Shown: in pieces, positions 1-4,770 of the stretch
Numbering within the stretch: the stretch's first letter is position 1
Layout of the letters: each line of letters starts with the position of its first letter
Origin: an uncultured marine group I thaumarchaeote
GTDB lineage: Archaea > Thermoproteota > Nitrososphaeria > Nitrososphaerales > Nitrosopumilaceae
Direction: 5' to 3'
DNA length: 6,312 bases
Assembly: GCA_902512865.1 (NCBI GenBank)
Contig: CABXKZ010000026.1
Location: 1 to 6,312, forward strand
Made by a program: the position numbers and the translations under genes
Notes under the pieces: model-generated
Databases searched by the model: none
What the model saw: only the letters and a program-made list of their open reading frames with translations
What the model was told of the DNA's origin: nothing

Positions 1-92
1 CATTTATCGCCATATTCTATCTCCCAAGGTTCCTTTCCAAATAGTTTAAGATGATCATCTATCTCTTCAGGAATTTCTTGTTTTTCTTCCAT
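1..92 (-). CDS. Hypothetical protein, N-terminal fragment (continues past left edge)
   Basis: An open frame starts at an ATG (complement of 90-92) and runs off the left edge, showing 30 residues that begin MEEKQEIPEE and continue with an acidic, Trp-containing stretch (DDHLKLFGKEPWEIEYGDK). No signal peptide or membrane segment is visible in this short piece. The gene is supported by a palindromic AT-rich box centred about 26 nt upstream (111-124), where the TATA box of a leaderless archaeal transcript should lie. It reads in the same direction as the 142-aa gene to its right, 54 nt away, but a T-tract (complement of 129-133) separates them, so it is probably transcribed on its own. I do not recognise the family and the visible part is too short to assign a function. 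Confidence 0.6.
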   Translation of the reverse strand, partial: MEEKQEIPEEIDDHLKLFGKEPWEIEYGDK

Positions 93-110
93 CGCAAGAT
101 TAAGCTTACA

Positions 111-124
111 AAGTATGTATACTT
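111..124 (-). promoter_or_regulatory. Palindromic TATA-like element upstream of the left-edge gene
   Basis: The plus strand reads AAGTATGTATACTT, a perfect inverted repeat with 6-bp arms around a 2-bp centre. Its centre lies about 26 nt upstream of the ATG at 92, the position expected of a TATA box. It may be the TATA box itself, an operator overlapping it, or both. Confidence 0.5.
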
Positions 125-128
125 ATTC

Positions 129-133
129 AAAAA
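129..133 (-). terminator. Candidate T-tract terminator of the 142-aa gene
   Basis: Five A residues on the plus strand give T5 on the minus strand, 14 nt after the TAA at 147-149. Archaeal polymerase can terminate at short T-tracts without a hairpin. The tract lies just before the next gene's TATA-like box (111-124), so it would end one transcript before the next begins. Confidence 0.35.
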
Positions 134-146
134 TATAGATTTGATT

Positions 147-575
147 TTAGTTAGTTAGTAATGCTTCTTTTGAGATGTATTGATTTCTTTCATCGGTTGT
201 GTTTTTTAGAAATTCCTTGTTAAATGCCATTTTTGTTAATGCAACAGATACATCAAATGGACTTGCAGACCAGCCATACTCTGACATTTGCGCAACCGTT
301 TCACCAACTGTCTTTGGCTGATCAAAGAAAGAGTCTTTTGCTAAGATTCTCAATTTGTTTTTGATATCATCTACTGCGATTGTAGAAGGTGATGAGAATT
401 CAGGCTCGTGAAATTCAGCATTATCCAAAGAATTCATTACATCGGTTTGTGGTCTTTCATTAAGCATTTGTTTCAATGATTCTATAACGTCAGCTACAGA
501 GTCATTATCAACATAAAAGTCTCTAGAATCGATCTCAATTTCATTTGAACCTTGTTTGATTCGGATTTTTGCCAT
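147..575 (-). CDS. Conserved-looking hypothetical protein, 142 aa, possible C-terminal helical/winged-helix domain
   Basis: The protein is soluble, with no signal peptide or membrane segments. The N-terminal 20 residues (MAKIRIKQGSNEIEIDSRDF) look like two beta strands, followed by a helix at about 25-40. Residues 41-68 are Pro/Ser/acid-rich and probably a flexible linker. Residues 69-140 look mostly helical and include a short segment (KTVGETVAQMSEYGW, 88-102) and a second helix (about 106-125) that could form a helix-turn-helix fold; this is a pattern impression only. The ATG at 575 is preferred because an AAATAAAT box lies about 26 nt upstream on the minus strand, suiting a leaderless mRNA. 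It is divergent from the kinase gene and shares its upstream region. I do not recognise the family. Its function is unknown; a small DNA-binding or adaptor protein is one possibility. Confidence 0.8.
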   Translation of the reverse strand: MAKIRIKQGSNEIEIDSRDFYVDNDSVADVIESLKQMLNERPQTDVMNSLDNAEFHEPEFSSPSTIAVDDIKNKLRILAKDSFFDQPKTVGETVAQMSEYGWSASPFDVSVALTKMAFNKEFLKNTTDERNQYISKEALLTN

Positions 576-595
576 GTGTAGTCTACGCTAATGTT

Positions 596-606
596 GATTT
601 ATTTTG
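596..606 (-). promoter_or_regulatory. TATA box for the 142-aa gene
   Basis: The minus strand carries AAAATAAATC here, centred about 26 nt upstream of the ATG at 575. No Shine-Dalgarno sequence precedes the ATG, which suits a leaderless transcript. Confidence 0.5.
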
Positions 607-682
607 CTAGCTCAAAGTAGCTTAGAGAGATAATCAAAAGTTGTACACAAGATCATTAAGGAATAGTTCAGTTGATAACGGA

Positions 683-692
683 TTTATAGATA
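683..692 (+). promoter_or_regulatory. TATA box for the PfkB-family kinase gene
   Basis: TTTATAGATA lies 18-27 nt upstream of the ATG at 710. The same TTATAGATA core occurs before the pyrophosphatase gene and tyrS. Its position inside the longer frame that opens at the TTG at 641 argues that the upstream TTG is not the start. Confidence 0.65.
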
Positions 693-709
693 TTTTTACA
701 AAAAAACAC

Positions 710-1603
710 ATGTTAACAGTTTTTGGATCAACTGCACTAGATACAATTCGAACCCCAAAAAAAACTCTAAAAAATGTACTAGGAGGGGCTGCAACATTTG
801 CAGCAATTTCAGCCAGTTTTTTCACAAAACCAGGACTAATTGCAGTCGTAGGAAGTGATTTCCCAAAAAAATATCATACAGTGTTAAAAAATCATCTAGA
901 TCTAAAAGGATTGACAGTTCTTGATGGTAAAACTTTCAGATATGATGGCAAATATGATGCAACCATGAGTGTCAGAGAAACACTCAAAACAGAACTAAAT
1001 GTATTAGCAGAATTCAAACCAACGGTACCTGATGTTTATAAAAAATCAGAATTTGTGTATCTGGCAAACAATGATCCTGAACAAAATGCAAAAATTATCA
1101 AAGAATTTGATAATGTTAAATTTTCAATGTGTGATACTATTGAATTTTGGATTGCAACAAAACGTAATGCAGTAATTAAGATGATAAAATCAGTAGATGC
1201 AGTAGTCATTAATGATGAAGAGGCAAAACTACTCACAAAAGAAGACAATTTGATCAAATGTGCAAAAAAAATGATGGCTTGGGGCGTTAATTATGTTGTA
1301 ATTAAGAAAGGAGAACACGGTGCATTACTATTTCATGAAGATGTAGTTTTTCCGTCAGTTGGATTTTCATTAGAATCTGTTGTAGACCCAACAGGCGCAG
1401 GAGATTCTTTTGCAGGGGCAATGATTGGACATTTAGCTGCTAAGAATAAAACAAATTTTTCTGAAATTAAAAAATCAATCATTTATGGAAATGTTATGGG
1501 TTCATTTGCTGTTGAAAGATATGGCTTGGCAGGATTAACATCACTAAAAAAGTCCGATATTACAAAGAGGATTAGACAGTACGAAAAGATGGTTACTTTT
1601 TGA
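710..1603 (+). CDS. PfkB/ribokinase-family carbohydrate or nucleoside kinase
   Basis: This 297-aa protein, counted from the ATG at 710, is a complete PfkB-fold kinase, which would transfer the ATP gamma-phosphate to a sugar or nucleoside hydroxyl in the cytoplasm. Visible motifs are an N-terminal substrate-side glycine pair (VLGGAATFAA, GG at 25-26), the NxxE motif (N168-E171) that helps bind Mg-ATP, and the C-terminal family signature DPTGAGDSF (226-234) with the anion hole and catalytic Asp232. The frame stays open upstream to a TTG at 641, but those 23 residues lie across a TATA box and precede the usual PfkB start (MLTVFGSTALDT), so they are excluded. It resembles the roughly 300-aa 'sugar kinase' branch shared by bacteria and archaea whose substrate is not established. 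The pyrophosphatase gene begins 32 nt after its stop on the same strand, hinting at nucleoside metabolism but proving nothing. Confidence 0.92.
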   Translation: MLTVFGSTALDTIRTPKKTLKNVLGGAATFAAISASFFTKPGLIAVVGSDFPKKYHTVLKNHLDLKGLTVLDGKTFRYDGKYDATMSVRETLKTELNVLAEFKPTVPDVYKKSEFVYLANNDPEQNAKIIKEFDNVKFSMCDTIEFWIATKRNAVIKMIKSVDAVVINDEEAKLLTKEDNLIKCAKKMMAWGVNYVVIKKGEHGALLFHEDVVFPSVGFSLESVVDPTGAGDSFAGAMIGHLAAKNKTNFSEIKKSIIYGNVMGSFAVERYGLAGLTSLKKSDITKRIRQYEKMVTF

Positions 1604-1607
1604 AGAG

Positions 1608-1617
1608 TTATAGATAA
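1608..1617 (+). promoter_or_regulatory. TATA box for the dUTPase-like gene
   Basis: TTATAGATAA starts 28 nt before the ATG at 1636 and just after the kinase stop at 1601-1603. Transcription would begin at or near the ATG, giving a leaderless mRNA. Confidence 0.6.
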
Positions 1618-1632
1618 CAATTTTTTTTGTTA
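1615..1632 (+). terminator. Candidate terminator of the kinase gene: T8 tract within a short dyad
   Basis: TAACAA (1615-1620) and TTGTTA (1627-1632) can pair around a T-rich loop, and the eight T residues at 1621-1628 form the longest T-tract seen in the intergenic regions. The tract follows the kinase stop and lies between the next gene's TATA box and its start, so it could end the kinase transcript without being copied into the downstream mRNA. Confidence 0.5.
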
Positions 1633-1635
1633 ATT

Positions 1636-1968
1636 ATGGAAGATAAACTGAATTCAATTTTTACAATGCAAAAGGGTCTAGAAGACATGATGAATCTTGA
1701 CAGATATCCAAAAGATACTGAAGGTAAGGTATCAGCATTGTGTACTGCAATAATGCACGAAGCAGTTGAGCTACAGCGAACTACAAACTGGAAATGGTGG
1801 AAAACACCAACTGCATTTAATGAAGCAGAAGCAAGAGAAGAGTTGATAGACATTTGGCACTTTGTTGTTCAAGCATCATTAGAACTCAACCTTACACCTG
1901 ATGACATTTTAAAAGAATATGAAAGAAAAAATGAGATTAACAGGCAACGACAGAAAGATGGTTACTAG
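1636..1968 (+). CDS. All-alpha NTP pyrophosphatase, dimeric dUTPase/MazG-like
   Basis: The 110-aa protein carries the metal-binding pattern of all-alpha NTP pyrophosphatases: ExxE at 42-45 (HEAVELQ) and ExxD at 69-72 (EELIDIWHF), about 24 residues apart. The C-terminal run (YERKNEINRQRQKDGY, 95-110) closely resembles the end of the dimeric dUTPase family (dUTPase_2/COG4508), where Lys/Asn/Arg residues contact substrate. The expected reaction is Mg-dependent dUTP to dUMP plus PPi, which limits uracil in DNA and feeds dTMP synthesis. At 110 aa it is near the single-domain minimum, so another MazG-like specificity is possible. The ATG at 1636 is chosen over a TTG at 1627 because that TTG lies within the T8 tract and the ATG has correct TATA spacing. 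It has its own promoter after the kinase gene. Confidence 0.85.
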   Translation: MEDKLNSIFTMQKGLEDMMNLDRYPKDTEGKVSALCTAIMHEAVELQRTTNWKWWKTPTAFNEAEAREELIDIWHFVVQASLELNLTPDDILKEYERKNEINRQRQKDGY

Positions 1969-1974
1969 TTTGGT

Positions 1975-1985
1975 CATATAATATG
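1975..1985. promoter_or_regulatory. Inverted repeat upstream of the first membrane-protein gene
   Basis: CATAT-A-ATATG is a perfect dyad lying 42-52 nt before the ATG at 2027 and just upstream of the TATA box. An activator or repressor could bind there. In sequence this AT-rich it may be chance. Confidence 0.3.
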
Positions 1986-1995
1986 ATTGAAATAA

Positions 1996-2005
1996 TTTTA
2001 TAGTA
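1996..2005 (+). promoter_or_regulatory. TATA box for the 191-aa membrane-protein gene
   Basis: TTTTATAGTA ends 22 nt before the ATG at 2027. No Shine-Dalgarno sequence is visible, so the mRNA is probably leaderless. Confidence 0.6.
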
Positions 2006-2026
2006 GGTCTATTAAAAATCGATGAA

Positions 2027-2602
2027 ATGAAAGTTCGTCATTTACAAGAACAAGACAAACAGTACAGAGTTTTTCTGTACATATTTTATGCTGCTTCTGC
2101 AATGATGGTATCTATCCTGATTTATGGAGTAGTTATGATGGTTGGAGAATGGCAAGAAAATGGCACATATGTAATGGGTGAAATTTTAGTTAACACGCAT
2201 GTTCCGTTTGAAAACTTTGCGAACCTTACTACATGGTTATCATTTGCATGTATAATTGCATGGTACTGTGTTTCAAGAATTGGATGGAAAAGAACAGTTG
2301 GATTAGAATCTTACAGAATGGCACTTTTACAATTAATGTTGTTAGGCTTTGCAGTAATTTGTCTATACGAAGTTTTATGGAGTTTCACCGTACTTAACGC
2401 AGAGATTACATCACAAATGGTAATTGATGGAACAACTCCAGACATTGATAGATTAATAGTAGATTATCCAGATCCAGACAGACCATGGAATTTGATATTT
2501 GCCACTAAAATTTGGCTTGTAGGATTCATAATTAGTGCACATGCTTTCTATCTAAGTAAGAAGCCAAGAAAATCTCAAGATGAATTAGTGCCTGAAGATT
2601 AG
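2027..2602 (+). CDS. Unnamed integral membrane protein, 191 aa, four predicted helices
   Basis: Hydrophobic segments are visible at about 15-40, 65-83, 97-120 and 155-176. Basic residues at the N-terminus (KVRH, KQYR), the 84-96 loop (R, K, R) and the tail (KKPRK) place both ends and the middle loop in the cytoplasm. The two outer loops (about 41-64 and 121-153) would face the pseudo-periplasm, and the second is rich in acidic and aromatic residues (DYPDPDRPWN). No cofactor motif or known transporter signature is seen. The ATG at 2022 is followed by a stop two codons later, so 2027 is the start. The gene lies 56 nt before a second four-helix protein with no T-tract between, so the two may be co-expressed and form a complex. 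One hypothesis is an accessory ammonia monooxygenase subunit (AmoY/AmoZ), unverified. Function is otherwise unknown. Confidence 0.88.
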   Translation: MKVRHLQEQDKQYRVFLYIFYAASAMMVSILIYGVVMMVGEWQENGTYVMGEILVNTHVPFENFANLTTWLSFACIIAWYCVSRIGWKRTVGLESYRMALLQLMLLGFAVICLYEVLWSFTVLNAEITSQMVIDGTTPDIDRLIVDYPDPDRPWNLIFATKIWLVGFIISAHAFYLSKKPRKSQDELVPED

Positions 2603-2625
2603 TAGAAGAGTGAAAATTATAAAAA

Positions 2626-2636
2626 TATTATATATT
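2626..2636 (+). promoter_or_regulatory. TATA box for the 128-aa membrane-protein gene
   Basis: TATTATATATT lies 23-33 nt upstream of the ATG at 2659, in the 56-nt gap after the first membrane gene. It suggests independent initiation, although read-through from upstream is also possible. Confidence 0.5.
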
Positions 2637-2658
2637 CGAGTACCGTAAATACTGTCCC

Positions 2659-3045
2659 ATGACATATTCGATAGGAGAAAGAAAAAGTTCGTTTTTCTTA
2701 ATTACCGTAGTTATTGGTGCAACGCTTGTATCGTTACCAGTAATTTCAAATCACTTTTTACATCCTGAACATTATTTTCAAATAGCAGTTCATGAAGCTG
2801 GTTTTGTTTTGGCAATGTTTTTATTTGCAATGGCAATAATTGCTTACAAAAAAACTAAGATTACAAGAATGATTTTTTCTGCAGGAGCATTTTTGGTTCT
2901 GGGAATTTCACAAATAGGTTTCATGTTAGAAAAAATTGACACTCCAGCAGAGATGCATATAGAAAACGTAGCTGAGGAGCATTTTGATATAGGAATTCTA
3001 ATAATGACGGTTCTATTTGCGTTAGGAATATTTTGGAAACGTTAA
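2659..3045 (+). CDS. Unnamed small integral membrane protein, 128 aa, four predicted helices, outward histidine cluster
   Basis: Hydrophobic segments lie at about 11-30, 44-63, 70-91 and 109-126. Basic residues at the N-terminus (ERK), the short 64-69 loop (KKTKIT) and the C-terminus (WKR) predict cytoplasmic ends. The first outer loop and start of helix 2 carry His32, His35, His38, His45 and Glu46 (NHFLHPEHYFQIAVHEAG), and the second outer loop carries His100 and His108 among acidic residues. All six histidines therefore fall on or near the external face, where they could bind copper or another metal; this is inference. The ATG at 2659 has a TATA-like box at standard spacing. The neighbours are another four-helix protein upstream and a winged-helix regulator downstream. 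I recognise no named family. An AMO accessory subunit or a membrane metal-handling protein are the alternatives considered. Confidence 0.88.
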   Translation: MTYSIGERKSSFFLITVVIGATLVSLPVISNHFLHPEHYFQIAVHEAGFVLAMFLFAMAIIAYKKTKITRMIFSAGAFLVLGISQIGFMLEKIDTPAEMHIENVAEEHFDIGILIMTVLFALGIFWKR

Positions 3046-3062
3046 TCTAAAAACGTGGAATG

Positions 3063-3079
3063 AATATTATATAAATATT
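3063..3079 (+). promoter_or_regulatory. TATA box inside an AATATT-N5-AATATT repeat, upstream of the winged-helix gene
   Basis: AATATT at 3063-3068 and 3074-3079 flank ATATA, giving the strongest TATA-like sequence in the 107-nt gap. It lies 74-90 nt before the TTG start, so transcription from it would leave a leader of about 50 nt, unlike the leaderless neighbours. The repeat could be an operator for the regulator itself. A weaker box (TGAATAAATA, 3119-3128) has normal leaderless spacing. Confidence 0.4.
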
Positions 3080-3117
3080 TTAGATGTAAATTTTGCTTGC
3101 CACTAGGTAATTGAATA

Positions 3118-3141
3118 ATGAATAAATACCCAACATTTTAA
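3118..3141 (+). CDS. Possible 7-codon upstream ORF in the winged-helix gene leader
   Basis: An ATG followed by MNKYPTF and TAA lies within the putative leader, ending 11 nt before the TTG start at 3153. It would matter only if the promoter at 3063-3079 is used. Such short frames are common by chance and no translation signal is visible. Confidence 0.12.
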   Translation: MNKYPTF

Positions 3142-3152
3142 GAAAAATAAAA

Positions 3153-3647
3153 TTGGATAGAAGTCAAATTGTTTTAGATGTAATTGAGAAAAATCCTGGA
3201 ATTAGATTTAATGAAATAATGAGAATTACAGACATCAGAAATGGCACACTTAGTCATTATGTAAAAAAATTAGAAGAAGAAGGCAACATCCAATTAGAGA
3301 GGACACCACGAGTAACACGTGCATATCCAGTAGGCATAGGTGGTCACGAGGCTACAATATGTAAATACCTAACAATGCCAACTCAGAGAAAATTAATTCT
3401 ATTTTTACTCAAGAAAGAAGTTGCCACCTCAGTTGAGATAAGGAAGTTTCTGCATAAATCACCGTCTGTAGTATCTGTAAATCTTAACGAACTTTTTAGA
3501 ATGAAGGTTATTAATAAAAAATATGATATTCCTTCAAACAAATATTCCCTAAAAAATCCTACAGAGGTTACGGGAATATTGAAGGAGTACTATCCAAGCT
3601 TAATTGAACAACTTTCAGAAAATACAATAGAAATGCTTGATTTTTAG
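3153..3647 (+). CDS. Tandem winged-helix DNA-binding transcriptional regulator
   Basis: The 164-aa soluble protein has two apparent winged helix-turn-helix units. The first covers about 3-60: helix 3-12, helix 17-24 (RFNEIMRIT), recognition helix about 30-42 (NGTLSHYVKKLEEEG) and a wing around 46-59 (IQLERTPRVTRAYPV). The second covers about 76-135: ATSVEIRKFL, a recognition helix SPSVVSVNLNELFRM and a wing ending NKYSL. This double-wHTH layout is common among archaeal MarR/ArsR-like regulators. No Cys/His sensor cluster or ligand domain is evident. The start is TTG at 3153, because the frame upstream meets a TAA at 3123-3125 with no ATG between. The gene follows two membrane-protein genes on the same strand with no strong T-tract between, so it may regulate them or itself. 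Its target and signal are unknown. Confidence 0.9.
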   Translation: MDRSQIVLDVIEKNPGIRFNEIMRITDIRNGTLSHYVKKLEEEGNIQLERTPRVTRAYPVGIGGHEATICKYLTMPTQRKLILFLLKKEVATSVEIRKFLHKSPSVVSVNLNELFRMKVINKKYDIPSNKYSLKNPTEVTGILKEYYPSLIEQLSENTIEMLDF

Positions 3648-3657
3648 TGTAAGAAAA

Positions 3658-3662
3658 TTTTT
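3658..3662 (+). terminator. Candidate T5 terminator after the winged-helix gene
   Basis: T5 occurs 11 nt after the TAG at 3645-3647, followed by a T4 at 3671-3674, both before the tyrS TATA box. No stable hairpin is evident, which is normal for archaeal termination. Confidence 0.35.
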
Positions 3663-3691
3663 GTAATTACTTTTAAAAATTAATACAAGAC

Positions 3692-3701
3692 TTTATAGAT
3701 A
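3692..3701 (+). promoter_or_regulatory. TATA box for tyrS
   Basis: TTTATAGATA lies 23-32 nt upstream of the ATG at 3724 and is identical to the box before the kinase gene. No T-box or other structured leader is seen, and the mRNA is probably leaderless. Confidence 0.65.
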
Positions 3702-3723
3702 AACAAAAGTAAAATCTGTTAAA

Positions 3724-4770
3724 ATGGATGTTACAGAAAAAGTAGAATTAATCAAGAGACCACCTACAAAAGAAATAGTAAAAGATGAAGCAGAATTAAT
3801 TGAATTACTAAACAGCAATTCCAAACCAAAACACTACATTGGTTTAGAGATTTCCGGATTTTTACATCTTGGAAGTTTAATCAGCACGGGTTTTAAGATT
3901 AATGATTTTATGAAAGCAGGAATTGACTGTACTGTATTTTTGGCAGACTGGCACACCTTGATCAATGACAAACTCGGAGGGAATCTAGAGACAATTTCTA
4001 AAGTTTCAAAATATTATGCAGATGCATTTCGACTGGTTTGCCCAGGTGTAAACATTGTAATGGGAACAGAACTTTATGAGTCTAAAAAAGAATATTGGGC
4101 AGAACTTGTGAAATTTACAAAACATATGACTCTTGCAAGAACTATGCGTACTTTAACAATCATGGGAAGATCAGAAAATGAAGAAAAAATTGATTTGGCA
4201 AAATTATTGTATCCTCCAATGCAAGCAGCAGACATTCATTCTTTAGATTTAGATATTGTACACGCAGGAATGGACCAACGAAAAATTCACATGTTAGTAA
4301 GAGAAATTTTTCCAAAAATGAAATGGAAGGTTCCAGTTGCGATACATCATTCATTGCTGCCAGGATTAACACAACCAAAAGATGATTCTACATCAGAACC
4401 AGGAAAAATGAGCAAGTCAGATCCAAATTCAGGAATTTTTATACATAATTCTGATGATGAGATTACAAAGAAAATTAGAAAAGGTTGGTGTGAAGAAGGA
4501 CTAACAGAAAATAATCCAATATTGGAACTTACAAGGCAAGTTGTATTTCATGAATATGATTCAATATCAATAGAGAGACCTGAGAAATTTGGAGGAAATG
4601 TAACATACAATTCGTACGAAGAGTTAGAATCCGATTTTGCTCAAAAGAATTTACACCCAGGTGATTTGAAAAATACCATAGGTGACTATATGGTGAAGAT
4701 TATTGCTCCAATCAGAGATAAAATTTCATTGAGTAATGAATTGTTTGAATTAATTAAAAATAGTCACTAG
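3724..4770 (+). CDS. tyrS: Tyrosyl-tRNA synthetase (archaeal type)
   Basis: This class I aminoacyl-tRNA synthetase charges tRNA-Tyr with tyrosine in the cytoplasm. The 348-aa protein has the HIGH-type motif HLGS (48-51) and a KMSKS loop (228-232). Tyrosine-pocket residues match the Methanocaldococcus jannaschii enzyme as I recall it: Tyr38, Tyr163, Gln167, Asp170 and Gln185, a constant offset of 12 for the last four (YPPMQAADI and AGMDQRK). The anticodon-side motif LHPGDLKN (310-317) keeps His311 and Asp314, the latter equivalent to the Asp that reads G34. It is longer than the 306-aa M. jannaschii protein, partly from an N-terminal extension and an insertion before KMSKS (about 216-227). It has its own promoter. 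The stop codon overlaps that of the convergent cobJ. Confidence 0.97.
   Translation: MDVTEKVELIKRPPTKEIVKDEAELIELLNSNSKPKHYIGLEISGFLHLGSLISTGFKINDFMKAGIDCTVFLADWHTLINDKLGGNLETISKVSKYYADAFRLVCPGVNIVMGTELYESKKEYWAELVKFTKHMTLARTMRTLTIMGRSENEEKIDLAKLLYPPMQAADIHSLDLDIVHAGMDQRKIHMLVREIFPKMKWKVPVAIHHSLLPGLTQPKDDSTSEPGKMSKSDPNSGIFIHNSDDEITKKIRKGWCEEGLTENNPILELTRQVVFHEYDSISIERPEKFGGNVTYNSYEELESDFAQKNLHPGDLKNTIGDYMVKIIAPIRDKISLSNELFELIKNSH
4756..4760 (-). terminator. Candidate T5 terminator of cobJ, inside the 3' end of tyrS
   Basis: A5 on the plus strand is T5 on the minus strand, 7 nt beyond the cobJ stop. It falls within the last codons of tyrS, because the two genes overlap and leave no intergenic space. 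Confidence 0.35.

Larger units (their letters stand above)
576..709. other. Divergent intergenic promoter region
   Basis: Once the kinase start is set at 710, this 134-nt stretch is non-coding. It separates the divergent 142-aa gene and the kinase gene and carries one TATA-like box for each. Small dyads occur in it: GTAG-T-CTAC at 577-585, next to the 142-aa gene's start codon, and TTGT-AC-ACAA at 641-650, upstream of the kinase TATA box. Both are short enough to be chance. Confidence 0.6.

Noticed and set aside
606..631. Short repeats TAGCTC / TAGCTT in the divergent promoter region
   Set aside because: They are only 5 bp of identity, within range of chance, and not placed relative to a promoter in a meaningful way.
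634..825. Minus-strand 63-codon open frame overlapping the kinase start
   Set aside because: It lies opposite the kinase promoter and N-terminus, has no family resemblance and no promoter of its own; it is a shadow.
1036..1257. Minus-strand 73-codon open frame inside the kinase gene
   Set aside because: The Ser/Ile/Phe-rich composition is typical of antisense reading of an AT-rich gene, and the plus-strand frame is a clear PfkB kinase.
1627..1635. TTG at 1627 as start of the pyrophosphatase
   Set aside because: It lies in the T8 tract, only 19 nt from the start of the TATA box, and adds three residues; the ATG at 1636 fits better.
1608..1853. Minus-strand 81-codon open frame over the pyrophosphatase gene
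   Set aside because: The plus-strand frame carries the ExxE/ExxD motif and the conserved C-terminus; the minus frame has no recognisable features.
4160..4378. Minus-strand 72-codon open frame inside tyrS
   Set aside because: It sits wholly inside conserved synthetase sequence, including the tyrosine-binding region; it is a shadow.
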